From NCBI GenBank assembly GCA_029718625.1, contig CM056377.1, forward strand, positions 39,122,699-39,186,698: 64,000 nucleotides of DNA, in the 5' to 3' direction. The position numbers and the translations under genes are program-made. Shown in pieces: positions 1-29,625 of this stretch (position 1 is its first letter; each line of letters opens with the position of its first letter). Origin of the DNA: Synaphobranchus kaupii (lineage: Eukaryota; Chordata; Actinopteri; Anguilliformes; Synaphobranchidae). The notes beneath the pieces are model-generated. The model did not search any database and had not been told where the DNA came from. It saw nothing but the letters and a program-made list of their open reading frames with translations.

Positions 1-3000
1 CAACTATGTCCCTGCAATTTCCTGCTCCATTTTAGCTTGAGGGTAGAATTATTGAATGAATATCGATGGACTTTTATACAGTTCCTCTCGATAAGCATAG
101 ATATTGTGCTTGCAGCACTGGCTATTGTGGTTAGATGTGCGTCATATTTCACTGAAACACAGTTTAATTATGCAGAACACAGTGATGAAGGACACAATGT
201 TTAAATGCTTAGATCTCGGGTTTTACCCAGCCAAGTTAACAGCCGTTCATTCATACACACCAAAGCCGTGATTTTCATAGATTGGAACTCCATTCATTGG
301 AGTGACTCTTTTTTGCTCTTTCCTGCTCAGGATTTATTCTGCCGCAGGCACCATTCATCCGCAGAATTAATTTCCGATAATTTAAGGAATAATATTTAAT
401 GAAATTTAATGAAAAGGTGAAGGACTCCTCTCCCCTCTTTAAAATCAAACATTCAGGCAGTAGCCTATATTTTAATTCATCCTTTTTTGTTGGAATTTGC
501 AAAGTAATTTCTGTGCCAGCAGCAAGTCTTACATAGTCCCAATACTGCGCGTGCCAGTTGTCTGTGCTTTCAGCTGTCAGCCTCTCTAAAGTGTCGCCTC
601 GCCTGCTCCAACTGTATTTCTTGTTCCGTGGTATGAGCAATCGAGTGATGCGTCATCCTGCAGCTTCTGGCGGCTCCTCTCCCGCTGTGATCTGTAGGGC
701 TGCCAGGTTGTTGCCAGACCGCAGAGATAATGTACAGAGAAAGCACTCAGGTAAATTCAGGACACTGTATTTTCATTATTATTTTAAGTGCAAAAGTGCA
801 TTGCTCTGTGGTTAGGAGACTGAATTACAGCGCTGGATTCAGTATTTGTTTTGGATTATATTGACACTGCTGTGTAGTTTATACCTAGCCCACTTGCTAT
901 GTTAAAGTAATGCATCTGGTTCTAGACTTACTAGCTATTTAGATGGCAGAGGATTAGCCTAGTAGGTATAGTGCAACAGAATGACTGTGTTCTTAATAGT
1001 ATGCGTTGGGGTAACAATGTATAGCAGATGAAATTGTTAGATGTGTTGTCAAAAACCACCATCGAAGTACTTGAAAAGCACATATCAGTTCAGTTTCTTT
1101 TTTTGTGTCTACAGTAGCAAAACCACAATTTTTCCAGCAGGATTTCAGCTGTAACAAAGTCTTGTATCAGTCATCAGAACATTGTTTGCCTAGTTTCACA
1201 AGGACCATCTTAGTTTGATGCAGGGTTATTGATTTATGACAGATGCTGTGACCTGGAACAGTTCCAAGTTCAGGCTACCTGGGGTGTTGTATTACAAGCT
1301 TCACTTGTCAGGTCCATAATATGAGCCTAAGTAGCTTCTCGCTCCGATGTGGCATAACTCCGGGGATGTGCTTTCCTAATAAGCCAGCAGACGGTTGCTA
1401 CTTCTGTCATATCACAATCTCGTGAAGGCAGGGGTCCGATTGCAGGCGGAAATTCAAAGGCTGCTAACAGGCTCCGCAGAATAATCAGCAAAAAGCAGCG
1501 CAGAGAGCAACTAATTTGCGATGTCGGGTGGCTAATACACACTCAAAATTTTGTTTTCGTTTGCTCCACTGATAATAATTTTCTGGGGTATTTTGTTGTC
1601 ACTCATTCATTGTCGCTGTGAATTTGGAGGCCTATTTTCATTTCTTGTTTTGAAGTCCCTCAGTATTCCCAGTGCTGATCTACAGCCGCTGTACCGAATG
1701 CATGTTTCCTGTGATTGAAGTAAAATGCTAAGACAACACAAGAATTTATTGATACATACATTGGTTTTTTTCTGCTATAGTCCCACTGATAATTTCCCTG
1801 GTATATTTAATTTTATGACTCTATATGCACAACACACCAGCATTTCAAGCTTCCAAATGTACAAACTTGGGATAGTATGTATAATACACATAAAAGCAGA
1901 ATGCAGTAATTTGTAAATTCTCTTTTACATGTATTTAATTGAAAACAGTACAAAGAAAAGATATTTAATGTTTTACCTTATTAAGTTTATAGATTTTTGT
2001 AAATATACGCTAAATATACGCTATACGCTAAATGGCTGTAAGTCATCAAGGGTCTGAGGTATCAAACGAGTCTCAAACCATCACTCTGCTGTCATATATG
2101 CAGTAGATATGGATGGATCGCTTAAAAGGTTGTTTCTCCTGACTTATTTTTCCATAGAGTTCAATAGGAAAATGAGTCAGGAGAAACAACCCTTGATCCA
2201 TCCATATCTACTACATATCTGGCAGCAGAGTGATGGAGTGACTAGTTTGATACCTCAGACCCTTGATGACTTTTATAGCCATTTAGCCAATGGGTTCCAT
2301 ACTATTCCTGTGTAATTTACAGCTTAATCTAGTCCCATCCCCCAATTCCCATAGAGACCCATTCAAATACAGAGAGGTTATAGTATCACTGGTAAGAGTA
2401 CCTGAAAATAAGATATCAAGAGTCTTGATAGCATCACCTATTTACCTGTGGAATGTTCCAAACAGGTGTGTTTTTTTACTTCCCAGTCTTTTTTTTTGCC
2501 CCTGTCCCAACTATTTTGGAACGTGTTGCAGGCATCAAATTCGGAATTAGCGTATATTAACAAAAAAGTTGATAAGGTAAAACATCTTTTCTTTGTACTG
2601 TTTTCAATTAAATATATGTTAAAGAGAATTTACAAATCACTGCTTTTTGCATTTACTATGAGAAAAAATCTAAATATCAGTGAAATTATTTTCGTAACCT
2701 CTAACCATCATTCTGTTAAGTCTTTGAAAAAGTGTTGCTTTGATATGGGCTGTTGTGGCACATCGTGAGAGAGTGTCTATTCATTTCTGTATTTTTTGTT
2801 TTGTTTTGTTGCGAATCCCTATGAGAATGGAGATCTTACAAAATTGATTTTGTTAGACTTCTGATTGATCTGATTTAAAGCCAAAAGCTTTCCGCACTTA
2901 TTTTACTTGCAAATGGTTGCTTTGAAAGATGTGATGTGCACTCAGAGAGCTTTTTAGCTTGAATAACGATTCAAGTGTGGCTCTTACTGAGTCATTTATT

Positions 3001-3317
3001 TTGCCAACTGGTCTGCATCACTTAATTTATATTCAGTGTAGGTTGTCTATAGAAGAATTGAGACCTGTCGCTGAAAGAATCGTCACCTGATCCCATTGCC
3101 GCAGCTGAGTTTAACTCATGGTGTAAAAGAAAGCGGCATTAGTTACGTTATGTTTCAAATATAATTGATGTCAGTAATTATTATGTCGTTTTCCAGTGAG
3201 GGAATCAGTAGTATGTTAGGATAGTTTGGAATGTTAACAATGTCAAATAGACATTGTTGTGTCTGGGATGCATGCTTATTTTGACTGGTTCCTCACCCTT
3301 TTTGCTCTTCTCCACAG
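1..3317. other. Intron 2 of rheb
   Basis: I looked for rheb exon 2 (switch I region) here and did not see it, so the whole stretch is taken as intron. Apart from the palindromic element at about 1892-2655 I recognise nothing. Confidence 0.5.
1892..2655. mobile_element. Palindromic non-autonomous element, copy A
   Basis: Outer inverted repeats of about 105 bp lie at 1892-1998 and 2545-2655. They share the sense AATTTGTAAATTCTCTTT block and an AAGAAAAGAT block near their inner part. The right terminus also carries the GTCCCAACTATTTTGGAACG motif typical of a common teleost Tc1/mariner-type repeat. Inside is a second palindrome centred near 2160 (arms about 2030-2150 and 2165-2290), starting TGGCTGTAAGTCATCAAGGG. 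No transposase reading frame. The right half has an extra 140 bp (2290-2430) without a partner on the left. Confidence 0.7.
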
Positions 3318-19471
<16,154 letters not shown>

Positions 19472-19920
19472 ACCGCCCCCTCCGCCCCCAAATTCCAATG
19501 CCCCCCCCCCCCAGCCCCATGCACCCCTTCCTCCAACTGATCACAGCACTGGACACTGGGATATCCCTCTACTTGAAGAGGCTAACTGCCTGTTTTCCTC
19601 CAGATATACTTGGGCTTTTTCTTTGATCTTTTTTCTTTATTTACTTTTTTTTTTTTTAGTTGTGCTTTTTTCTTTTTAAGTAGGACAGAGATATTTACAG
19701 ACGGACGAATAGGCTTCCCCCAACTCTGAGTGGACCTGCATCCACTCACCCCCCAGCCCTGCTTATATCAGCCCCTGACATGAAAGATAGAGCTTCACTT
19801 TTCCTCTCATTTTAAGCTTTTATTTTCCTTTTCTACTGTTCCCCTTCCCTTTATCAATTTGTATATTGTATTTCTTAAAGATAATTATGGCCAATAAAGT
19901 TGCCAACATTCTTTTTTTTT
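19472..19920 (+). promoter_or_regulatory. rheb: rheb 3'UTR with polyadenylation signal
   Basis: The DNA after the rheb stop is C-rich at first (a C run near 19500), then T-rich. A canonical AATAAA lies at 19893-19898, followed about 15 bases later by a T-rich/GT-rich stretch that fits a cleavage-downstream element. This gives a 3'UTR of about 440 bases. Confidence 0.7.
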
Positions 19921-20334
19921 TGTGTAGTGAATGTTGTTGAAATAATTTTGATTGTAATCATTAAAGCGGCAAAGTTTCACTATTATTTAAGTCAATAGCT
20001 ATGGTCGTGTCTCATTTTTCTTGTGAAAATCATTTGTTAATATAAAATCTTTCTGAATAGACTGTGGCTACAGGGTTATTGATTTTTTATTTTATTTTAT
20101 TTTATTTTTTACTTTTGCTTTAAGCGAAGACTGACCAAAATTTATCAACTGAAATCTAAATCAATGGTATGGTTTGATACATCTGTGGCATTCGATCCTT
20201 GGAGAGTTGGATTAGTCTCGGCCACGCCTACCGGTGGAGTGAGCCCACACACCTGGGTTGTGTTAACTAATCAGCCCAGGTGCTTAAAGGTGTGCCCCTG
20301 TCCACGATACGGGGCTGAGACTGGGGGTGCATCC

Positions 20335-20553
20335 CAATACTCGAAAAATGCACCCTCCCTTCCTCCACTACCACCTCCTCTACTCCGTGCCCCGGAAACG
20401 GATCTTTGTGTTTTAATCTAATGTTGCTGATTACATCTTAATTGCGTATTAATGGTTACATACTAATTAATGTCTCGACGCAAACCGCAATGTCAGGTAC
20501 ATTGTATACTGTACATGCAAATACTGGGACTGGGAAGAATATTGGGACGCAGC
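20335..20553. mobile_element. MITE with GGGTGCATCCCAATA ends, copy 1
   Basis: A 219-bp unit with inverted ends GGGTGCATCCCAATA and TATTGGGACGCAGC. The interior (GATCTTTGTGTTTTAATCTA..., ATTAATGTCTCGACGCAAAC) matches, in opposite orientation, the unit at 55941-56155. Lies between rheb and crygn. Confidence 0.75.
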
Positions 20554-23478
20554 TTGGGAACACACGCTGAGAGAGCTGCTCAACTGAAAAGCTGTCGCTG
20601 TGTTTAGCTTTCTTTCGTCTTTGCTGTTAATAGTTTATTGTTTCTGCCTGGAACCTCAGCTACCCAGCTATCCTCTCTTTCTCTCGCTCTTGCTCTCTCT
20701 CGCAAATTACCGTGAAAACCCAGAACTTCCCCATCTTCGTCCCAGGACTATCATCACACTGCATGTGAAAACATCATCCTTATTACTACATAAGCAAGAG
20801 ATTCCATGGAATGTACTGTCAGGGTATTGAAGGACACATTTCCTAACGTGTAAATACTTTTCCATTGAGCATGCTCCCATTAGTAACTTAAAATTGCTCG
20901 TCAAATAATAAAAAAACAGCATGCATTGAAGAATTCCGATGTGTGTGGTTCCGATGTGAGTATAAATGTATATTGAACATATGAAATTACATGGCAGTAC
21001 ATTTGAGCAATTATATTCAAGTATCAAAATACAGTGCTGGCCTACTCAAATTGAATAGACATTGGGATAATAGATATTAGATAGTAGATATTTGAGAAAA
21101 CAGTGGAATAAAAGCAGTAGATCAGCACCCTTTGCCTGGAGGATGAAGACATAGCTTTTAACTTGTTTCTGGCTGCGTTTTAATGCTAATGCAATCCACC
21201 CTGATGAAAAACTGATACTCGGTGCTCTTCACAGTAGCAATGTGCTGTCACTGGGCAATGTAACACATTCACCTCTGCAGGCTTTCAAATGTAAGGTGAT
21301 AATTAATGATAGAAGTCTTATTTTTTTTAAAGACATGCTAGTGGGAATGAAAAGCTCTAGAACTGGAGACATTTAAAATAAAAAATAAAAAGGGTTTACA
21401 ACCTTTAAACCTTTTGGAAGCTTATGTAACTAAGGTGATTATCACTGAATTTTCACAGCGCTTTTTAAAATAATCTTTATTTCCTTGACGTTTCATATAT
21501 TGTCCACCATCCGACAAATTGAACCCATCAAAATATCTTGTGTAGCCATCCGAAATGTCACCCTGGCAAGCTGGGTGGCTGCTTTTTTTTCTTTCAACAG
21601 TGTTTCCCGATTACTAGCAGTGAGCTTGGGTGCTGCTGTGGGGTGATTATTGGAGGTGTGCTGTGTGTTAGATTGATGGCCAGAGTCAGTTGGATCAGCG
21701 TGACTGGGAGGTGTGATCAGACTATTGTATGTGAGGTGGTTTTTACACACTCCAGGTGGTGTGTTGGAACACAGAAGAAAGGCCTGGACTTGTCTGCCAC
21801 AGGGTATGTACAGTCCCGGATATGTACCTTGCTGCAGGAATCAATACGGATGAATGGACTGTATTTTAAAGTTTCTCTGTGTTTCGATGTATAGGAAGTG
21901 GCAGGGCAGAACTGAAATGTGGGAAATAATATGCCTAATGTGCAGTGTACTGTAACAATTTGTATGTCTTTTATGGACTAATTGCAAAGCCACATCCATT
22001 GTATGTAGCAAACACTTAATCAATATATGCCTTGCAATGAGAAAATCTTCCCGGTTTAATGCTTGATTGTACATTAACCCAAACTAAAAAATATATATAT
22101 ATTTTTAAGATTTTGTAGAATAAAAAGTTTGGACTGAATATGACTAATTAAGTGGCCGGACATTTTTAGCCATTGAGATTTGTTGCTTGCTGCAATGTCC
22201 TATTAGAGATGGTGTTCGCAAGTAATTAAAAGCTTCCTACTAGTCCTCATTTCACTGTTTTTGCTGGGCTGGGGACTTTCAGGCATGGAGAGCAAAAAAA
22301 ACAAACAAAAAAACAGCATTTGTCATCATCGATTACCTTCCCTCACTGGCATTAATCTCTCCTCTAATGGTCCTTGCGTCTCTCCGAGTTGCTGACTGTG
22401 AAGGTTGCGATTGTAATAGAATTATTCCTTTCGCTCGATACAGCCCCTGCTCTTACTCTAACATCTCCTTATCAGGCGATATCAGCTTGCAGCTGCTGAG
22501 TGTTCTGATTAGATCCCACAGAGATCACTTTACAGGATCTTGTAATGGACCCAGGGTAGGAAATCCGTATTGAGTGACAATGCTTCGGGGAGTGCTCAGT
22601 AACACCTTCTCCTTCGCTTGCAGCGCTTTTGCTTGGAGGATGAGCGGCGCGACTGACCTATCACTGCTAAGTGATCTACCCAGTTTATATTCTGTAACAT
22701 ACTAGAAACATGTTGAAAGGTGGAACTGTGGTTTTACACTGTGAAAATGTCCTTTCATTTCTGCGAGACATTTCACAAGCTGGTTGCATGTTCCCTGTCT
22801 GTCTGCGCTGTATTTGATTGTTTTTTTTTGTTATTTTATTTTTTATTTTTTTGTAGTTGGCAGCAATCGATGCTACCCCCATCCTACAACATGTGCATTG
22901 CATTTACTGGAGAAGATGGTTTTCACTTTATAAACACAGTGCACTGTAGACTCAGCAAGGCCATTGTGTTCTGTTGCCTAACAGAGCATAACAGTCTTGT
23001 TAGACAGTAAATATGTTCACTCTATAAAGTTCACAAGGGAACCCATACATTAAAATTAATTCATTGGCTTGTTTGATGCACAAACAGTATGATAGACAAT
23101 GTTGGCCTATAATGTTTTATTTTTACTCAAGGGAATGGTTCCTGATCCATTTATCGAATTTGGATTTGGTCCAAAGGCACCCACCTTGACCACCTCTTCA
23201 CACAGTCTCAGAACACCTGAAAATGAACTCAGATGGACCTGCTATTTTCAACACCTCTCCTACGGAACTTTCTGTCAGAAACTTCCCCAAACATAAGCAA
23301 GTTGTGGAAATTATGTTTATCTGGTAATTACAGGCAGATTATTGCTAGAGGTCAAGCAGACAGAAACATTCCATGTAGTGTCAGATTATTTTTAGCAGGC
23401 CCTTATCCAGCATACTGTGCACAGTTTCTGTATTTATTTCTTTCTTTTTTTATATCTAAGTTATTTAAGACTACAACA
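20554..23478. other. Intergenic DNA between rheb and crygn
   Basis: AT-rich, no coding exon or RNA gene recognised on either strand. Confidence 0.4.
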
Positions 23479-23624
23479 GGGGCCTGTATCACAAAGCAGG
23501 ATTACTGAGTTAGCTTGATTCCTGTACTGAGTAAAACCCAGAACCCTCCCAAATCTGGAACATGGACGGAAGTAAAAATATCTGTTCCAGCTAACTCAGT
23601 AATCCTGCTTCGTAGTATACCCCC
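23479..23624. mobile_element. Short inverted-repeat MITE
   Basis: About 146 bp. The left arm contains AAGCAGGATTACTGAGTTAG and the right arm its complement (CTAACTCAGTAATCCTGCTT), with GGGG/CCCC at the outer ends. Typical of small fish MITEs, superfamily undecided. Confidence 0.65.
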
Positions 23625-24031
23625 TGTGGATTTCCCCACCCTGGAGTCAAACCAGCAACTTTCCGCTACAACCTTCCAGTTCCCTACTACAGCTACACTA
23701 CCGCTAGGAAACAGGATAGGGGCTTCCTTAATTCTCAGACCTTCTCCTGTTTCTTTTTTTGCACTGGTCAATGCAGATGGACACGACTGCCTGTACTGCT
23801 CTTGCGCGTTGCTACCACTGACACTGCGCCATCGGCCATGATCTGTGCAGAGCTCGGGTTAACAGGAGAGCGCCATATAAGAGAACTAGCATAGCATGTG
23901 CAAAACGGGCCCGCAAAACTCCGTCCAAGCAAATTCCTTTGTCCATCCCTCTGGCCCTGAAAGCCAAATTCCAGAATCAGCAGTGCCAAATGTAAGGGAA
24001 ACTGTCCATGAAGCAAAACCTCTAAACCCTT

Positions 24032-24095
24032 CATTGTTGGGCCTTTGTTGCGTTAGCCTCGCGATACTACTGAACCCTCCCCCAGCCATATATAT
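24032..24095 (+). promoter_or_regulatory. crygn: Crystallin promoter: TATA box and SOX-like sites
   Basis: A TATATAT box lies at 24089-24095, about 70 bases before the ATG, as expected for gamma-crystallin promoters with very short 5'UTRs. Upstream are two SOX-type sequences, CATTGTT at 24032-24038 and CTTTGTT at 24043-24049. A half MAF recognition element, TCAGCA, preceded by A/T bases, lies at 23977-23982. Lens crystallin promoters are known to be driven by SOX1/2 and large MAF proteins. That these particular sites work is inference; short motifs like these also occur by chance. Confidence 0.45.
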
Positions 24096-24165
24096 TTGGC
24101 TATCCAACTTTTTCACTGTGACACTTTCTTACTTGTGGCTCGGGTTGGACAGCATCCAGGGGAAA

Positions 24166-27100
24166 ATGTCGCAGTACTCGGGAAAGGTAAGTACCCGGGC
24201 TGTCCCACTGCACTGTCCCTGTTACCAACAAGTACATCCAAGCCAAAGGATTATGCATCTTGAAACAGTAGAGACTGCAGTATGCCGATGTCATTGATGT
24301 CGCTATGGATTGTTGACATGGATACAGGGGCCAAAGCCTTAGCTTACAATGTCCATCCCTGCAGTATCCTTTAAAGGTCATCACAGGGATTCTGGACCTG
24401 TCTTCAACAAGTTAGCAGTTTAATGGAAATGCCACTTCAAGGGAGTGGGCAGTTTTGAATGGATTTAAAATCAGCTGTTTATTTCTGGCTATGTTGGACT
24501 TAGCTTCTTTTAGGATTTACACTTTCAAAGCATTTGAAGATTCCTGCAGTTTTCAACTGAGTAAATTGACAAAGCTAATATAGAACAGACGAGAAGAAAG
24601 CAGTGTGTGTATGGGTTTGAAGAATTTGAGGATCAGTTGGATACAAAAGGCCTATTAAATTTATGGATGCAAGGATTCATTACATTTTGAAAACCGTAGT
24701 TGTCATCATCAAAACGTTTTGTACTACAAACCGTTCATTGATTGTGATTGGAAAATATGTACAATTATCGGCATTTTGTGGATTGAATTTAAAGCAACGT
24801 AGGTTGTGAGACGTAAGGTTATGTTGTTAGAATTAGATTCGGCGCATGTTTTTAGTGGTATATTCCAAAAACCAATTTATTCAGAGCAGACAAAAAAAGC
24901 AAAGATTTAAAAAAAATAACTGAGCCATGTCACTGTCCTACTGTAGCCAAAAATACATGGGCACAGTATTCCTAGCACAGTGCTAAGAGCATCAAAGTGC
25001 ACTAGAATCATAATAGTATGAATACTCATTCACCCCTTTGCACCCTTGCTGATATATTGTATGCATCCCCACGCCCTTCTGTGTGTGGCTTTTGATTTTT
25101 CTTCGCCCAGATTATGTTTTATGAGGGGAAGTGCTTCACGGGGCGGAAGCTGGAGGTCTTCGGCGACTGCGATAACTTCCAGGACCGAGGCTTCATGAAC
25201 CGCGTCAACTCCATCCGCGTGGAGAGCGGGGCCTGGATCTGCTACGACCACCCCGACTTCAAGGGCCAGCAGTACATCCTGGAGCGTGGCGAGTACCCCG
25301 AGTTCCAGCGCTGGAACGCCCACAATGACCACATGGGCTCTTGCAAACCAGTCAGGATGGTGAGGCCCGGGAGAAGTCACTGAAGGGGTTTTGCTTGGCT
25401 ACAGGATGCAACAAAATATAAAACGCATCTCTTTTCCTGAACTGGATTATCAGTGCTTTGCTTTGCCTGTGTTTAGTAGCTTTGGGGTGCGTACAAAAGA
25501 GGTACTATTGTTTTGTCCTGAAAGTAACAACTTTAAACAAGTGAATTTCAATTACTACGAAACTCACAATGACATGTGATAATAGATACCTAAGAGTCCC
25601 GCTGTAAGCCACACCAAAAAATGGCTGTTCATTGGATTGTATTATAATTTTTTGGCTGCGGTCACAGGGGCCTTTAACATGCTTAAGAGGTTGCACTAAA
25701 ATATGGTAGATAAAGATCTGATGACTTAATAAAGGTTGTAGAGAACAGTGTCATCTGCCAATAAAGTGCATTTCAGGCACATTTTGGAATAATTAATGAG
25801 GAATTAACTAAATGGTGAATCACTGTGCATGCATACAGAATCCATAATGACTTAATGATCTAGTAAAAGAGAAACAGAACCTCCATTAAATTGACAGAAA
25901 TAAAGTGAAGGTCCATATTTAGCCTCTAATTGGACAGGCGTAATTATTATTAAAATGTGGTCGACGGGTGGTCGCCGGTTCGTATAGTCCAGTCAAATTG
26001 AAGGAGAACAGAGGGGAGTTTATTGTTTTTTAATATGTGTGTTGTGTTCCTTGACATGCTGTGATGGCATCGATTGTAGAAGAAAAGTTCAAAGGTAGAG
26101 AGTAGACATTTTTCCTTAATAAACTACATATCTATAGTTTAACTTTGGAAATATGAATCATGCAGTTCCTTCCAATTTTGTTTTTATACCTAGGAATGAA
26201 TACCCCTATACCTTCATTCATTCAAGAACCAATAAAGCAATTCTCAGGGGTTAAGTTATTTTACTGGGCTGCTTTGTGTTCTCTACACTGACTTTGGTTT
26301 TCAAGCCAATTGAGATATCTGCATTAAAATTTACACAAATGAGATGCCTATGTACAATTAACAGCCTCTGTGAATTACCTGTGTGGTAGGCCCCTGACAG
26401 CTGTGTCTTTTCATCAGCATGGTGAGAACTACAGAATGGAGCTGTTTGAGGGCTGCAACTTCTCCGGACAGTGTGTGGAGCTGTGTGAAGACTGCCCCTT
26501 CCTGCAGAGCCGTGGCTTCAGCAAGAACTGCATCAATTCCATTAAAGTCTATGGTGACGGAGCGTAAGTACCCAATCTGGCGCTCACTTGCTTGTACATA
26601 CCGTAATATTGGCTACATATCAACATATTCTAGGTTCAACGTATTAGAAAAGTCTCATAACTTTGGCAATGTAAGAATGGACAGTTTGGTTAGGGACACT
26701 GATAGCTCTGAGTCATGACTGATGTAGTTTGGAATTTGTCAAAAGCTTAAAATTGCGGACTCTGTCTGGAGCAGCATGTTCCCACAGGTTGATTAGAACA
26801 TTGCGAGCCAGTATTCCATTGTGTGTTTGGAATAATTGCTGGGCTTCTGTCAACATAAATTACAGTGAATTCAAGAGTGGTTTATCAGAACTGACATGCC
26901 ATTCAATTTGGGGAAACAGACTTTCAGAATAACATACAAGTGTCAGGGGACATAAATCAGATGGCATTGAGTTTATAGTTTGGAGATGGCCATTTGCCAT
27001 TAATTTAGATCAGGGAACTGGATGTTCCAATGAAATCTGAAGTTTTTCCAGCATAGACTATATGGTTGTTTTTGCTGTCAAAAGTTTCTATTCTTTTTTT

Positions 27101-28227
27101 TTTGTTCTTACTGTTTACTTTTAATATAATATCATATTTTATGAAGTGTTATATAGTACTATATACTACTTTTCTATACTATTTACTCTGGGTCTTCTTC
27201 GGAAAAGAAAATGGTTGAAAAAGCCATCCAGATATCCACTTCTTCCTCCCGCCATGTTTGGAAGTATACATCAATATTTGTGATGTATAGTTTTCAATAT
27301 CTCATATTTCCACTGGGGTATGTTTCCCACAGTAAATATGATTAACTGATCCATGCTCAAGTGAGATACACTAATCATGCATTAGTCATTCTGGATAATG
27401 TTTCATACCAATTCAAAATTTTATTTGTTTATTTATTTGTTGGGGACAATGCAACTTAACATTGCAAAACAGCTGTGCTGTATCTATGGATAATTTCCAA
27501 AACCTGTCCCGTTAGGTTTTTGATTTTTTAAAATAACTTATTCACATACAGTACATACAGGCATTGTTACACTTGTCACCTTTTACACTGTGCATGCACC
27601 ACAAACAGTATTACAACCAATCCTCATATGAAAATGATATCTAAAAGCAATCACTGAAAGCAACCGACTATGTAGTGAGGTTGAAGTGAGAAGACTGGCT
27701 CCAGTACAGAGCCAGTAGATACACTGTGTATTCACACAAGAAATTGGTTACAGGGAACGGGGAATGCATTTTAAAATATCTCTGTCTTATTGACTTCGCA
27801 ACAGGAAACAAAACAAACTAAAAAAAAAAACTAATCAAGAAGTTCAATGACACGGCACCCATTTAAGGAATGATTTCAGAGACGTGATTGCCAGTTCCTT
27901 TTCTCAAGTAGAAACTAGTAATTTCCTAGTCAATAGACCTGTTCTCTGCAACCCCTCTTTGATGCAGGGCATTTGAACATGTACTTAGCCCGCCTGAATT
28001 ATGGGCACAGATGCATTTTTACGCCACAAACGATCGGTCTGGGGGAACATCTGTGAGTTCTATCCGACGTTGCTTTTTTTCCTGTCAACAGCTGGGTAAT
28101 GTACGAGGAGCCTAACTTCCGGGGACGCATGTACATCGTGGAGAGAGGAGACTACTGCAGTCACACCGAATGGCAGAGCCAGAACGCCAACATTCAGTCC
28201 ATCCGCCGGGTGGTCAACTACTTTTAA
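24166..28227 (+). CDS. crygn: Gamma-N crystallin, complete
   Basis: Exons 24166-24186, 25111-25359, 26418-26563 and 28092-28227 join in phase to 183 codons plus TAA, the usual size of the family. Exon 1 encodes only the short N-terminal arm (MSQYSGK). Exon 2 carries Greek-key motifs 1 and 2 together; exons 3 and 4 carry motif 3 and motif 4 separately. The first half is therefore organised like a gamma-crystallin and the second half like a beta-crystallin, the hallmark of gamma-N. Conserved stretches include GDCDNFQDRGFMNRVNSI, GCNFSGQC, INSIKVYGDGAW and SIRRVVNYF. The product is a soluble structural protein of lens fibre cells. It lies 4.7 kb downstream of rheb in the same direction, as in mammals. 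Teleosts may have crygn1 and crygn2; I cannot tell which this is. Confidence 0.96.
25360..28091. other. crygn introns 2 and 3
   Basis: Nothing coding outside exon 3. A fragment of a dispersed repeat (TTTATTTGTTTATTTATTTG followed by GGGGACAATGCAACTTAA) lies at about 27420-27620. Confidence 0.4.
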
Positions 28228-28320
28228 ACTCTGCTATGTGGAGCGGACTGTGCCTTTTACCTTTACTCAGTGGAAATGTAAAATAAAGAAATGACAAAAT
28301 GATATTTTCTCAAACGCTGG
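28228..28320 (+). promoter_or_regulatory. crygn: crygn 3'UTR and polyadenylation signal
   Basis: A canonical AATAAA is at 28282-28287, only 55 bases after the stop codon, giving a very short 3'UTR typical of crystallin mRNAs. Confidence 0.75.
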
Positions 28321-29625
28321 TATGTTTCTTCGTGTTACAAGCCCATTAATAATGATCTATGATTGTTGGGATTTTTTATGACACATTTGCGCGCAGGTGG
28401 ACTGTATCTATTAATAGTGCAACTTGAGGCATGTCATCCATATGCTTGTGCTGCAAACAATCTTATCGTAATAAAAATAACGATCATTCAATACATATCC
28501 CAGGCGACAGTGACCTCATCAGTCATTATCAAATTTATTTGCTTTAGGTTTATTGAAAGACGATGCAAAACATTTTTTCATGGTGAATTAAAAAGCAATT
28601 TTGTCAAATTATAAATGTTCTGTATGTATTACATATCAAATATAGTTGATAATGTATACATAGTACGTGACTGTATCAACCAAATCTCTTGGAAGCATCT
28701 CTATAAAACCTCATGAGTCATAAAGATGCACATTTGTAAAACTTGGGTTGCTAATATATATATATATTCCATCAGATACCGAGAAAGAGTACTAGATTCT
28801 CTCATATTAAAAATGGCCTTTTCTAAACATTCCATTCTTCCTGTCCTGTAAATCACATTATTTGGCCATTACAGAAAATGCTCAACATAAGCAGTGTCAA
28901 ATCAACTTCTTTTGGGGACCAGACTCGAATACCGATTTCGTTGTCTAAAGGCGCTGCTCTACCAATTTCGCTTTCTGTAAGTCAATAAGGAAGGTTCGGA
29001 CGGGGATGACATTCCTTTGCTGGCCCATCACACTGTGCTTATTTGAGTCCGTCGGTGCATTTCACAGCTCCCAGCATTTAAACACAAAATCCAATGTATT
29101 TCATGAAACTATTTGTACAAATGAATTGTGTACAAGGACACGTCTGTACAGATGTTGCATGTTTAAATATTCTGGGGATGTTGTCGCGCTGCAGAAATGC
29201 AATAAAAACTGGGATCCAACCACTCTCTGCCTGACTTACTCATTAATCCACCTTCAATAGATTTGAGTGCACGTCGCAAGACGTGTGACATTTCTGATCA
29301 TGATTTAAATGTTCCATCTGCAACCACATTTTTTCTCTCTGTAGCACATTCATATGACGCTTAATAGCTTAACACAAACGTTAACCTATGCTTCAAAGTG
29401 GATCTTTCGGGGGAAAGAAGTTAGGAAAGACGTCTGAAATCACCTGTGCTGTACACCCCTATTGGATCCTATTTCAATTCAATGTCGTGTAGCCGACATG
29501 GAAAGCGTCAATTCTTTTTGCAAAAATTAGGTTATTACAGTTAGTAAATTCGTATTGAACAGACTCATCCACACAAAACACAAAGGACAAGATGGGCCAT
29601 CAAACTGTCAACAAAATGTATGTAA
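28321..29625. other. Intergenic DNA between crygn and nub1 (convergent)
   Basis: The two genes end towards each other about 1.3 kb apart. No exon of WDR86, which lies here in human, is recognisable. A short (TA)n tract is at 28754-28766. Confidence 0.45.

Noticed and set aside
558..815. 85-codon frame near the left edge, considered as rheb exon 2
   Set aside because: It does not contain the switch I/GKSSLT block expected for exon 2.
25030..25380. 116-codon minus-strand frame over crygn exon 2
   Set aside because: Antisense shadow of a GC-rich coding exon.
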